NCBI RefSeq assembly: GCF_040712315.1
Contig: NC_134017.1
Span: forward strand, 56,046,636-56,110,635
DNA length: 64,000 nucleotides
Source: Castanea sativa
Taxonomy: Eukaryota; Streptophyta; Magnoliopsida; Fagales; Fagaceae
Reading direction: 5' to 3'
The first letter of the stretch is position 1, and every line of letters begins with the position of its first letter. This document shows, piece by piece, positions 36,482 through 48,795 of the stretch. Below the pieces are notes generated by a model. The model was not told the DNA's origin. It ran no database searches and saw nothing but the letters and a program-made list of their open reading frames with translations. The translations under genes were made by a program, and so were the position numbers.

Positions 36482-37579
36482 ATGGCTTCCTGTTCGTCTA
36501 GCGACAGTGTAGTCAAGGCCATAGACGAGTATCACGATTCTTCTAGTTATGATACTTCCAGTAACGATAGTAGTAGTAGTGGCCACACAACAGAGGAATA
36601 TACCTCTGGTGTTCCAAGAATTCCCATTAAGACCTTACAAGAAAATGTTAGGACAAGGGCAGCCTCTAGGGCTGATACCTCGATGAGCGTCCCGTCGTCC
36701 TCCCCTTTGGACGAAGAAGAAACTGTATATAGTTGTGCTATAGAAATCCCTTCTAAGACGGACGAGAAGAGGTTAGATACTCTTAGGAGTTGGTTCCAAA
36801 TTCCTGACGACCTAAATCCTAGGTTAGCCATCCGAGGTGAATGGTGTTGCCAACCTTGTTTTGGAATAGGTATTTATGAAGCTTATTTGCTAGGGGGGCT
36901 TAGATTTCCTTTGATTGCCTTTGCTAGGGAATTACTCACTAGGCTGGGCTTGGGAGTGTGTCAACTTAACCCCAACGCGTGGAGACTTATTGTCTCCATG
37001 CAAGTCTTATGGAGGGAGGTATTTGATGGGAACCGTCCTATCACCGTGGACGAGTTCCTGTATTGTTATAAACCCTCCGAGATAAGTCAATCTCTAGGCT
37101 TTTATCAGTTTGCAGCTAGGGGCAATGACTGTAGGTTGATTATGTCTTTTCCTTCGTCTGACAGAAACTGAAAGACATAATTTTTCTTTGTCTCTCGTTT
37201 CTGGACGGGGCATCCTATCGAGATTGGTAGAGATACATTTGCCCCTTGTACTGGAGAATTAGGGAACCTTCGTCAAGAAGCTATGTTACGTTTTTCCTTC
37301 ATTTTTTTTTCATTTGTTTTGTTATATTTTATCTTTAAACAGTGGTCTAACCTTAATTTTCCTCTCTCTTTTTTATTTTTTTATTTAGCTGTTAGACGTC
37401 CTTCTTTGAGTAAGTTCCGTCGTGACCGCATCCACAAGGCTCGTCTACACCCCGAGAGAAACTTTCACTCGTTGGTGACTCTTCGATGTTTGCACAGGTG
37501 GGGACATGGCCCTGATCCGTCTGTCGAAGCTCTTGCGCACGAGCAAACCGTCCATAGACGTGAGTGTTTTTCTTACTTA

Positions 37580-37617
<38 letters not shown>

Positions 37618-38727
37618 TTTATTATTATTATTATTATTTTATATATATATATATGTATATGTGTTCATTTGTTTTTTCAGGAATGGCAACCATGAAAGGA
37701 AATAAGGGAAAGGAGGTGATCGACGAGATGGCTAGACTTAAAGTTCAACCCCAGCCTCGTCCTGCTGCTGGAGATAAGAGGAAAAGCTTGTCCAAAAATT
37801 TGGACCTGGGAAGCTTGCCCAGTCGTCGGGGAAAGAAGACCAAGCATGGGTCGTCCAGGCCCGAAACTACTAGGCCTGATCCTCCTTCCTCCTAGCCGTC
37901 CATCCCAGTCGTCGATATCGACTCGTCTACGCCTATTAGTGTCACTCCGTCCAAGTCCCCTACCCCTGCTTCGTCCCAGCCTCCTCAAAGGATTTCTAAA
38001 AATTTATTGGAGAATGAGGATTTGGCTTGGGAATGATTCCAAGAGGCTGTAACAGGCAAGGACGTGGCTGCGTGCTACGACATGTCTTTGAAGGAGTTTG
38101 AGCACTCCGGCGTCCACGACCTTTTTAAGGTGAGCATCTTTGTCTCGTCTTGGTTTAGCCATATTATCCACTGTTATTTTTATCTCTTGAACCTTCTTAT
38201 CTTCCATGTAGGCAATGTCGAAGTTCATAGCTGCGTCCAGGCAGGCCACAGAGATGGACAGGACGAGGATCCTTCTAGAGAAGAGAATAGAAGAGATAAA
38301 AAATGACTGTAGGACTTGGGCCGAGGTGGCAAACAAGGCCAAAGACGAGGCTGAGGGGTTGAGTGCTTTGGTGGGGAAGCTGAAATCCGACGTTGCTAGG
38401 AAGGACGACCATCATGACCTTCTTCAAAAGAAGAATGATAAGCTGAGTCTTCTCCTCTAGAAAGCTAAAGATGAGGTAGTGGAGGAGTTCAAAGCATCCA
38501 AGGAGTTTACTGACCTGCTGGATACGAACTACACAGTAGGGTTTAAAGATTTTAGGACGGACGCTATAGACAACTTTCCTGGAGTTGACTTTAGCACCAT
38601 TAAACTCAACCTTGGCGCTGCTACAAGTTCTCTCCTTCAAACAGGCTCAGACGATGTCAACATCGAGGACGACGCTTCCACCAAACCAGCTCAGGACAAC
38701 CCCAACGTTGATGCCCCCCCCTCTTGA
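36482..38727 (+). pseudogene. Antisense spliced gene of Gypsy element 2 (Tat aORF)
   Basis: Counterpart of the minus-strand gene of element 1: exons 36482-37280, 37389-37559, 37681-38129 and 38212-38727. Exons 2 and 3 are exactly 171 and 449 bases in both elements and intron positions are identical; exon 1 is 12 bases shorter, in the Ser-rich region. Function unknown; family as for element 1. Breaks: a TGA at 37169 where element 1 has Trp; the first donor is CT instead of GT (37281-37282); a TAG at 37893; a TGA near 38035 (CGA in element 1); a TAG at 38458 in exon 4 (AAG in element 1). Intron 2 carries a TA/TTA microsatellite (37583-37660). Confidence 0.8.
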
Positions 38728-39807
38728 AGACAATTTTTTTAAACTAGTGCTATTGTTGTTTGGTTTAAATAAAAAAAAAAAAAAAAGTATTCGAGTACAA
38801 TTACCTCGTCTAGAGTGTTCTGGACGAACTTATTAACAATTGCCTTTTAAGGCTTATTTTATAAGGGTTTTTGGACGGTGGTCGTCTACCCTCTTTAGAC
38901 TAAAGAATATTTTTTCTTTATCCGTCACCTATTGTATGGACGAGCTTATACATTATTTTTACCATTTATGCTATTGTATTTTAAACAATGTTCTAAGTGT
39001 TGAATGATCGTCTATGTGATTTCTTTGTGGACGACCCACTTAGGACGATAACGATGACTGCATTACTTTTGCTTGTCCTTTAGGCGATTATTACTCGTCT
39101 TTTCGCAAGAAGTTTATAACGTTTATGTTTTACTCGTCTTGAGACATTGAGGCATCTTGACTAGCTGCTCGTCTTTGGAATGTTATGCCTTAAAGGAAAG
39201 CTTGGACGAGTATGCCTTAGCTTTTTCCTCTTTGCTTTATCCTCTTTGCTTTATCCTTATTTCAAGGAAAGCTTGGACGAGTATGCCTTGGCTTTTTTCT
39301 TTTTGCTTTGTCCTTATTTAAAGGAAAGCTTGGACAAATATGCCTTAGCTTTTTTCTCTTTGCTTTATCCTTATTTCAAGGAAAGCTTGGACGAGTATGC
39401 CTTGGCTTTTTTCTTTTTGCTTTATCCTTATTTAAAGGAAAGCTTGGACGAGTTTGCCTGTGTCCAGAGATTTTCATTCGTCTTAGGCTTTTGCCCCCCT
39501 TGTGGGTATTATTATGGAAATTAGATTTATGCATTGAATACATTAGAAATCCAAACCATATTATTATATGAACATTGTCCACAGGTATGGCACACGTTTA
39601 TAAGCTAGTGCCTTATTAAAATACTTTAGAAAATACATAGCCTTGTCTTTCATAAGCTGGTCTGTAAAATGGTGCAAAAGTTTAAGAACTAATGCACTTT
39701 TTATTCTTAATACACACCATAGTAGTAGTAAGAACACAACAGTAAATATGAGCGAACACGCAAATCATAGCTGTAACTTTGTCACTGACTTTCCTCGTCC
39801 CTGCTTA
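38728..39807. other. Non-coding spacer of Gypsy element 2
   Basis: Lies between the ends of the two convergent genes. It includes the five-copy minisatellite and GGACGA/TCGTCC words. No gene is seen. Confidence 0.6.
39192..39480 (+). repeat. Five-copy minisatellite, unit 57 bp
   Basis: The word AAGGAAAGCTTGGACGAG recurs at 39193, 39264, 39321, 39378 and 39435. Three intervals are exactly 57 and the first is 71, because of an internal 14-base duplication. The unit is a multiple of three, so long open frames appear here, but nothing indicates they are translated. Confidence 0.9.
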
Positions 39808-42800
39808 TCACTGATAGTACCTCCTCAAGTGCTCCACATTCCAGGGATGCTCTAACTTCTGCCTATCCAGAGCTTCCAGGTAGTAAGACCCCTGCCTCTT
39901 GCAGTTGATTACCCTGTAGGGTCCTTCCCAATTGGGTCCCAATTTTCCATGAGTTGGGTTCCTAGTTGCCAAGGAGACTCTTTTGAGGACAAGGTCCCCC
40001 ACATTGAACCGTCTGGGTTTTACCATGGCATCATGCTGTCTAGCCATAAGATTTTTGTATCTTGTTGTCCTTTACTCCGCATCCATTCTTACCTCGTCAA
40101 TAAGATCGAGGTTAAGATGAAGTTGTTCCCCATTCTCTTTCTCTTGATACTCCATCACTCGATGACTAGCCATATGAACTTCTGCCGGTATAACAGCTTC
40201 ACTTCCATAGGCTAGTTCTCCGGTCGGAATTCGTACAGTCGTCCTATAGGCCCAAAGAACACTTGGTAGCTCGTCTGGCCATATCCCTTTTGCCCCATCG
40301 AGCCGAGTCTTGATGATTTTCAGCAGGGATCGATTTGCTACTTCTGCTTGTCCATTCGCCTGTGGATGGGAGGGTGAGGAGTAGTGATTCTTGATCCCAA
40401 AATGATTGCAAAAGTCTCTGAAGGGTGCGTTGTCAAACTGACGTCCATTATCCGACACTAGTACCCTGGGTACTCCGAACCTACATAGAATATTCTTCCA
40501 TACAAAATTTTTGACATTTTGTTGAGTGATTGTTGCAAGAGGTTCGGCCTCTACCCACTTGGTAAAGTAATCAATCCCTACAACCAAAAACTTTATTTTT
40601 CTGGTTCCCATGTGGAAGGGACCTAGGATATCCAGTCCCCACTGTGCAAAGGGCCATGGGGCCATCATTGGGGTCTGATACTCTGACGGCTGTCTAGGGA
40701 CATTGCTAAAGCATTGACACTAGTCACAGACCTTGACATAGGCCTTAGCATCTGCCTGCATTGTAGGCCAATAGTAGCATGCACGGACGATCTTATGGAC
40801 TAGTGATCTCGCTCCTGAATGATTTCCACATGCTCCTTCATGAACTTCTCTTAAAACATAGTTTGACTCGTCAGGGGCCGAGCACCTTAAATAAGGTTGA
40901 GAAAAACCTTGCTTGTACAACACTTCATTTATGAGGGCGTACTTGGCTGCCCTAACCCTCAACTTCCTAGCTTCATCTTTGTCTTCTAGAAGCCTTCCAT
41001 CTTTAAGATAAATCACTATCGGACTCATCCAACTTTCTCCTCCTCCTATTTGCTGTATGTCAGGAATGTCTATGCTTGGCGTATATTGGACATTGTTGCA
41101 CTCGTTCGTAACTCCTGCCGAAGCTGCTTTTGCCAAGGCATCCGCTTCCATATTTTCCTCCCTGGGGAGTTGAACAAAACTTATCGCTGAAAACTTTCGG
41201 GCGAGTTGTTTCACTTTGCTGAGGTATTTCTTCATCCGATCCTCCTTAGTATCACACATTCCATTTACTTGGTTGATGACTAGCTGAGAATCTCCTCTGA
41301 TTGTTATCGACTCCGCCCCTAAGGACTTAGCCAATTCCAATCCTTTGAGTAGTGCTTCATACTCAGCCTCGTTGTTGGTGGTTTGATACTGTAGACGGGT
41401 CGCGTACTCCAGCTTGTCACCCTCGGGAGACTTCAGTATAACTCCAATCCCTCTTGCATATAGTGTGGACGATCTGTCTACATTAATCACCCACCTTTCA
41501 ACTCCTTCGTCCTTGTCCAGGTCATCCTGGCTGGGGGTGAATTCTGCGATGAAATCTGCTAATGCCTGTGCCTTTATCGCACTCCTTGGAAGGTATCTGA
41601 TATCAAACCAGCTAAGTTCAACAACCCACTGTATTAGTCGTCCAGTAGCTTCCAACTTGTTCATTGCATTCTTTATGGGGTGATCTGTTAGGACGTTGAT
41701 GATGTGAGCTTGGAAATAATGCCTCAGCTTCCTGGAAGCCGTAATCAATGCAAATGCTAGTTTCTCCATCATCGGGTATCGTCCTTCTGCTCCTCTCATT
41801 ACACGGTTTGTGTAATAAATTGGTTTCTGGATCCTCCCCTCTTCTCTGACTAACGTTGAGCTTACTGCGTGTGTGGACACTGCCAAGTACAAATACAGCT
41901 CTTCTCTAGGTACAGACGGACTCAGCAGCGGCGCTGTCATGAGATATGTCTTCAAGTCTTGGAAGGCCCTTTGACACTCGTCCGTCCACTCAAATACCTT
42001 CCTGAGGACTTTAAAGAATGGCTAACACTTATCGGTAGCTTTCGACACAAACCTGTTAAGGGCGGCGACTCTTCCGGTAAGAGACTGGACTTCCCTGATA
42101 TTTTTCGGCGGTTCCATATTCAGTATCGCTTGGATTTTATTTGGATTTGCTTCGATTCCTTTGTGCGAAACCATGAACCCCAAAAACTTTCCCGACGAAA
42201 CTCTGAAAGCACACTTGCTTGGATTTAATTTCATGTTGTACCGACACAATGTATCAAAAGTTTCTTGAAGGTCGTCTAGATGACTGTCCTCTTTCTGGCT
42301 TTTCACCAGCATGTCGTCTACGTAAACCTCCACATTTCGCCCGATTTGAGGACGAAACATATGGTTAACCAGCCTCTGGTAAGTCGTCCCTGCATTTTTC
42401 AAACCAAAGGGCATCACTTTGTAGCAATACAACCCTTGGCTTGTAATGAATGAGGTCTTCTCTTGATCCACTTCATCCATCTTTATCTGGTTTTAACTTG
42501 AGAAGGCGTCCATGAAGCTCAGCACCCTATGACCCGCCGTCGAGTCCACCAACTGGTCAATGCGTGGCAATGGGTAACTATCCTTGGGGCAAGCTTTGTT
42601 TAAATCGGTGAAGTCCATGCACATTCGCCACTTGCCGTTAGCTTTCTTCACTATGAACACGTTCGCTAACCAATCTGGATAATAAACTTCTCGAATGAAC
42701 TCCGCGGCAGCTAGCTTCTGTACTTCTTCCTTGATGGCGTTGTCTCATTCAGGAGCGAAAATCCTTTTTTTTTGATGCACTGATTTTGAATAGGGACACA

Positions 42801-45013
42801 CGTTCAGGCTATGAGTAATAACACTTGGATCAATGCTAGGCATGTCTTCATGACTCCATGCAAAGACATCGAGGCTTTTCTTCAGAAATCGGACCAAAGC
42901 GTGCTTTGCCCCTTCTTCCATGCTCGCGCCAATTCTAGTGAACTTCTCAAGCTGGTTCTCGTCCAAAGGAACGTCTTCTAATACTTCAGTGGGTTCCACT
43001 GCAATCCTTCTTCCGTCTATACTCATTGCCTGCATGTGCTCGTCCATCGCCAACATAGCTAAGTAGCATTCTCTGGCGGCCAATTAATCTCCTTGTACTT
43101 GGCCTACTCCGTGCTCGGTTGGAAATTTGATGGACAAGTGGTAGGTAGAGGTTACTGCCTTCCAGCTATTCAGAGTTGGTCTTCCAATAATTGCATTATA
43201 TGATGATGCACAATCAACAACAAGGAAATTTACCTCCTTGGTTATCTGCTGTGGATATGTTCCAACGACCACTGGTAATGTGATGGTGCCCACCGGTTGC
43301 ACCTTTATTTCTCCGAATCTCACCAATGGCGAATTCACTAGTCGGAGCTGATCTCGTCCTAGCCTCATTTGCTGGAAGGCGGGGTAGTAAAGAATGTATG
43401 CAGAACTGTCATTGTCTATCAACACCCTCCTGGTCATATAGTCAGAAATGAGTAGGGTGATGACTATCGCGTCATCGTGTAGGTTATGAAGTCGTCCTGC
43501 TTCCTCATCCGTGAATGTAACAGCCTGCTCGTCTACTTCCCTCGTCTTAGGAGGTCGTCCAGACAGTTGGATGTTCTGCACCACCTTCAGGTATGTCTTC
43601 CTCGACTTGGATGACTGCGCTGTTGAGTTTCCTCCTATGATTACCCTTATCTCTCCTAGTGGAGGTCGTGATGATTCTTCCACCTTAGCTTTTAGTTTCT
43701 CATCTCTTTGATCTCGTCCAAGGAAGTTCCTTAGCTTTCCTTGTCTAATGAGATTCTCTATCTGCTGCTTTAAGTCAAAGCACTCGTCCGTGTCATGCCC
43801 GTGATCTCTGTGAAAGCGGCAGTACTTGCTCCTATTGCGCTTGTTAGGGTCTCCTTTCATCTTATCCGACCACTTCAAGGACATATCATCCTTGATCTGC
43901 ATAAGAACCTGCTCTAGTGGCATGGTCAAGGGAGTGTATTGTTGATTCCTCACTGAGGAACTCGCCTTCTTACCATCCTTGTCTTTCCTCTCGTCTTCCC
44001 GAGCTTTCTTTGGACGAGGTCCCTGATCTGAGTAACGATGGTGACCCGCTTCCGAGCGTTCTGCCCTTTTTCTTTTCTTGGCTATGATAGCGTCCTCAGC
44101 ATTCATGAAATTCTGGGCCGAATGGACGAGCTCAACCATAGTCTGTGGTTCCTACTCGTAGAGCTTATAAATGAACAAGTCAGAATTGACCCCATTGTGG
44201 AAAGTGACCAGCATCGTCCACCGTCAACCGTCAAAGCTTCCCTATTAAACCGGGTAATAAAGGATCGCAAACTCTCATTTTCCCCTTGCTTTATAGTCAG
44301 CAGACTAGAAGAGGAACGCTTGTGGCGTTGTCCTCCAATGAAATTATTGACAAACAACTTACTCAACTCTTCAAACGATTCCACCGAGTTTGGGGGTATT
44401 TTACTAAACCACACCCGCGCTGGTCCCTTAAGTGTGGTGGGGAAAGCTCAGCACATAATTTCGTCCGGGACCCCTTGAAGGTGCATGGTCATCTTGAAAG
44501 TGGCAATGTGATTGCACGGGTCGCGATTTCCATCATATGAATCCAAAGAAGCCATTTTGAATTTTGGAGGTAGGGGATGACTGTTGATGGAAGCTGTGAA
44601 AGGGGAGTCCGTTCGGTGAACCATATCATCCACTGGGTTTGCCTGCCTCATGGTTTTCATAAATAATTTATGGCTTTTCTCATCTGGTCCATCTCTCTTT
44701 CCAAGTGTGGCATTCTTCTTGAAGCGGTACCCCTTGTCTGATTTTCGGACTCGACATTTTCTCGTCCACCTTCCTGACTCTGGGCTCGTCCCTCCGTGTG
44801 GCCATCTTGGCGCTGCCTTCTAAGGTTGATCTCCCTATTCAACTCCTGATTCTGGCGTGTCAGTTCTGCCATAGCGGCAGCCATGAGTTGTATATGTTGA
44901 ATAGAAGGTGGTTGCATGACAGGCACTAACCTGCGATTGCGAAGGGGATTGCTAGATGCATCCCTATTCTCCTGATGGCCTGGGCTGGTAGCCCTTGATC
45001 TTGTTCGAACCAT
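39808..45013 (-). pseudogene. gag-pol of Gypsy element 2
   Basis: The ATG is at 45013. The first 357 bases are open (basic, Gln/Arg-rich Gag N terminus). The Gag zinc-binding motif, with both Cys present, is near 43810; protease is near 43410, but its active site reads D-N-D-S-S-A instead of D-N-G-S-S-A; RT with Y-V-D-D is near 42325; RNase H domains lie at 41955-41130; integrase at about 40870-39808 with D-N-G-R-Q-F near 40450 and N-G-Q-A-E-V near 40345. Stops occur near 44657, 44152, 43084, 42745 (CGA to TGA), 42485, 42022 and 40720. Sequence at 44640-44660 is rearranged relative to element 1. Longer open stretches (up to 411 codons at 41955-40720) show less decay than element 1. Confidence 0.9.
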
Positions 45014-45089
45014 TCAGCCTTTTTTCTAGGAAAGGCTAATCCTCGACAACAAAAACAGAGTCGAATGAAAAGAACAGTGAATAGTATTT

Positions 45090-45107
45090 TCCCCACAGAT
45101 GGCGCCA
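45090..45107 (-). other. Primer-binding site of Gypsy element 2
   Basis: On the minus strand reads TGGCGCCATCTGTGGGGA, two bases inside the 5' LTR. Confidence 0.8.
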
Positions 45108-45109
45108 AC

Positions 45110-45722
45110 TGATGATGTAAAGAAAATCAGTAGGTTAGATGCTTCGGACTTGAAAGGACCACTCGCTCTCTCAATGGCCTGAAAAAGGAAGAAAAGCTAT
45201 CAAAGGTGACCGGGGCTGCTGGCCAAGAACCCTCCAATGGCGAAGTTAGTTTTCTTTCTACCTTTTTGGAATTCCAATTTTTTGGGAGAAGTAAAAACGT
45301 ACATTTTATTGCTCTGAATAGGTGTTTATATAGTGTCCTGGGGACAGTTATTGAAACTGTAACCTCCCCTGGATTTGAGGAGGTCGGGGGGTTCTTGGAT
45401 AACTTCCATAACCATTTAGGAGTTATATTTTCTCATACAACGGTTACTGGAAGTTATGCGTATATTACGGAGTGGTGAAATGTATTTAGTAACTCCCAAG
45501 TGTAAATTTCTCGTCCAGGGGTCCTCGTGTGGACGAATCCCTTCAGGACGGGGATGGGCGCCTTCCTTGGACGAGTGATGTGGGTTTGTCTTCGACCATG
45601 GACGGCCATGGCGTTAGCATCGTCTTGGTGCTTTCTTCTGGACGGCTGCTGGTGTGCTTTCTTTTGGACCGTTGCTGGTGTGAATAACCGTGGATGATTT
45701 GGAGTATCTTCATTCCTCATCA
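45110..45722 (-). repeat. 5' LTR of Gypsy element 2
   Basis: 613 bp, the upstream LTR in element orientation, with one extra G in a run (near 45341) relative to its partner. The TATATAA-type box is near 45328 on the minus strand. Confidence 0.95.
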
Positions 45723-47790
45723 CTTTAGATATTTATTTGTTTCTGATCCTAAAGTTTTTAAGGTTGCTTGGCATTGTCAACAACATTACATAAGTAGTAG
45801 CTTAAGTTTTTCTTTCATTGTTGGGATTTTTTTTTTTTTCCATTTGCTTTGATTGTAGAAAATATATAAAGATTAATTAATAATTCATATTCAATAGCTT
45901 TCTCATTCATCGCACGGGTTAGCAGCTAGTTGAATCTAAAATTAAAGCTCCAAAGAATTTAATGGATTTGTTCACTTTTTTATAACACTCAAAAGAATAG
46001 AGTACAAAAAAAAAAAAAAAAAAACCATGTATTAAACTAAAATTAATATTTAAAACAAAAATAGATAACAAATTTTTTTAATAAACAGATGATGGTAGTT
46101 TTAACAAAAAAGCAATTGTTAAGGAAGTTTGAATTTTTTTTTTTGAAGGAAACGTGGGAAGCAACTTTGTAGTATTTTATTTTATTTTTTAAACTTTGAA
46201 AAAATAATAGATATTTAAAAAAAATTATATTAACAATTATGTTTATCCAAAAACTATTTGAATATCTATATATTAAGGGAATTTAGAAAGTTAATTATTG
46301 TATTTTTCACTTCCAAAATATCCATAATTTAATTAATTTATCATTATCTCTAAAAATAAGAAATGAGGTTAAAATCATAAATAGATAAAAATTAAAAGAA
46401 AAAAACTTATTGGTTAACTCCCCGCTAAATAGTCAATGTTGATAAAAAAAAAAACTTCCCACTACACACATTTGAAAGAAAATAACTACCCTTCCCATAA
46501 AATAAGGAAAAACTATCCCACATTAAAAAAAACTAACCTCATCACACGCATGAAGCGAGTGCAAAGAGACTTTTTTTTATGGTATTATTTTGTAGAAAAA
46601 AAAAGCTGTATTTGTTAATTTATATATATAATTTTTATTTTGAAAATCTAATTGATAAGTGGATAAGGTAATTTGAAATTTAACAGGAAAATGGTTCTAT
46701 TTTTTAGGCAATGTTTTAATGGGAGTTAGAGTTTCAATTTTACCAGAATGTCCTTTAGTTTTATCACTACTTAAACATAGTAAAGATATAAATAAGGAAT
46801 CCAAATAGGGGAAGCTCCTTAAATAATAGTACAGATAATAGTATAGAAATATAGAAGTGTTAGACTAAACTATTTCATGTTTCTTTTTCAAACTATTACA
46901 TTATCATTTTTTTTTTGGATTTATTACATTATCAATATTTTTTTGATAACTACTATATTACATTATCAATTGGATTTGGATAAACACGCAACAACTTCTA
47001 ATTGAAAAAGGAATCCTATTCTCTTTGGAAAAATGAAATCCTTTCTATTTTTTCAAATCCTATTCTCTGTTGGAGGGTTTGGTAGTGGCTTGTGGGTTTA
47101 TAGTTGTACGTGGGATTTGAATTTTTTTTGAGATTGTTTTGAATTTTTTAATATTTTTTTATAAGGGTTTTTAAATTTTTTTTTTTTTTTATAATCTATT
47201 TCTATTTGTTAATGAATTTAATTTAGAAATTTACTTGCTTACCGACTCTACCCAACCGCTATTTCTTATTATTATGGGAATGGTTAATATTTACTTGATA
47301 ACTAATTTTTCTTATCCTCTAAATATATAAAAATAAAAATAAAAATTATATTGAATAACAAATTATATAGTTGAATTTAATTCGCCAACACTTTAAATTT
47401 ATAAAATTTAAATATTCAATAAAATAAAGATCGCATATTTTGAAGCAAACCCTGAATTTCTGATTCATCATTTGCCCATCTAGTTAGTAAAAAAAAAAAT
47501 TAAAACCCTCCCCAAAAATATCTCATAGTATTAGAATTTTTTTTAACCATTTTACGTATAGTATTAATTTATTAGATTAAAATATTAATAATTATTATTA
47601 TTATTTTTTTATAAAATAATTTTATTATTAGTTTTTTTTTTTTGAGAATTAGGCTGCATATATCTTTAAGTTAAGATATGGATTAGTGGGAGTATAGATG
47701 GTTTTAATGTTTGAGTGATATTTGATTTGTATTATACTATTTTTAGTGTTAGTGGTTTCCTACTGTGGCCATAAGTTTGGGAGATGTAGT

Positions 47791-48795
47791 TCATTTATTT
47801 TAGGTTTTAAATTTTACTTGAGAAATTACAACTTAAACAGTTGAAGTTATTTTCAAAAAATCTTCAGAGTTCCTACTTCCTAGGGTTCAGGATTAATTTC
47901 TTAGGTCAAATTCAAACTTTATCTCCTATTTTTTTTTTTTTTTTTCTTTTTTTGGGTTAATTAGAAGCAACCATCTTTTCCCTCCCAAAATTGTGCAGTA
48001 TTAAACAAAAAGACGGTTACAGCTCTAAGAAATCTGAAAATTCTCACCAAGTTTCGGTAAGTTTATTTACACTGGCTCTCTATCTTTATTTTTTTATTTT
48101 TTATTTTTTAAAATATATTTTAATTAAATACAAATTTTTGGGTCCCAAAACTTTGATTCTGTTCTTGAATTTCATATCATAATCATTTATGTGTTTCACT
48201 GTAAAATTGTCACCTATATTAGTTTTTTTCACCAGTTATATTCATGGGTTTTTCATGTGCATGGATTTTTAACAATGTGCTTAGATTTAAGTTCATGTTG
48301 GGCTTAGGGTTAGGTTTTTTTAGACATCCAAAACTCTAGAGTGGATCAAAAGTACTGAGGGTCAGATTGCGTCAGTGAAAAATGAGTTTTTAGAACAGTG
48401 GTAGTAAAGGCACCTTATTTGAATAATTTGAAATATGTTAATTATTATTTTTTTTGATAGGAGAAATATGTTAATTATTATTATAATTTTGTGTTCTTGA
48501 TATGTCATTGATTACAGTTCGGATCTTTACCCTTTCACTCCTTTTTTCTTTTAACACACCCTTTCACTCCTTTGGTTGAGAAGTTTTGCATTCTATATTT
48601 AAAACAGTCGTATGCATTACTTAGTATCAAATTATTTTGTGTGTTTCATGAAATAAAGTTAGGCTAAAGTGCAAATTCTACACCCCTATAGCTTTTCCTT
48701 ATTTTCTTTTTGTATTTTCTTCTGAGTCAATTTTCTTGTTGAAATCAAAATGTTTTGCAGTGGAGCAAGTTTTCAACAAATTGGGGGAGAGAGCA
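47791..48795 (+). promoter_or_regulatory. Upstream region of the B3 gene with a candidate 5' UTR intron
   Basis: A transcribed-looking segment at about 47960-48057 ends at a good donor (CGGTAAG, GT at 48058), and a good acceptor (TTTTGCAG, ending 48760) lies 36 bases before the ATG at 48796. This suggests a non-coding first exon and an intron of about 700 bases. It is inference from splice signals only. Confidence 0.4.

Larger units (their letters stand above)
35482..45722 (-). mobile_element. Gypsy element 2 (Tat-like), full length, nested in the Helitron
   Basis: Same family as element 1 but opposite orientation, 10.24 kb. Target duplication CTTTA at 35477-35481 and 45723-45727. The order on the minus strand is LTR, primer site, gag-pol, spacer with minisatellite, antisense gene, LTR. 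About 21 differences between its LTRs by hand count over 612 bases (about 3.5%), so it is of similar or slightly younger age than element 1. Fewer nonsense codons than element 1, but still not coding-competent. Confidence 0.95.
34066..45929 (+). mobile_element. Nonautonomous Helitron, interrupted by Gypsy element 2
   Basis: Starts TCTATATATACTATAAG and ends GCACGGGTTAGCAGCTAG, inserted exactly between A (34065) and T (45930). Copy A shows the empty AT site at 17301-17302 (GAACAAATTGAATC). TC start, CTAG end and AT target are the Helitron hallmarks. The 3' hairpin is decayed: CTCATTCATCGCACGGG retains the right arm only. Own sequence is 34066-35481 plus 45728-45929, about 1.6 kb, with no Rep/helicase gene. 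Internal short duplications are at 34565-34740 and 35365-35450. Confidence 0.85.
32940..47790 (+). repeat. Tandem segmental duplication, copy B
   Basis: Second copy of the unit described at 14995-32090. It lacks every insertion found in copy A (solo LTR, Gypsy 1, SINE, LINE/TIR block, Harbinger-like element) and instead contains the Helitron at 34066-45929. Homology fades after about 47790, shortly before the B3 gene. Confidence 0.85.

Noticed and set aside
39192..39480. CRISPR-like array
   Set aside because: Units are contiguous with no unique spacers, the genome is a plant, and the array is inside a retrotransposon.
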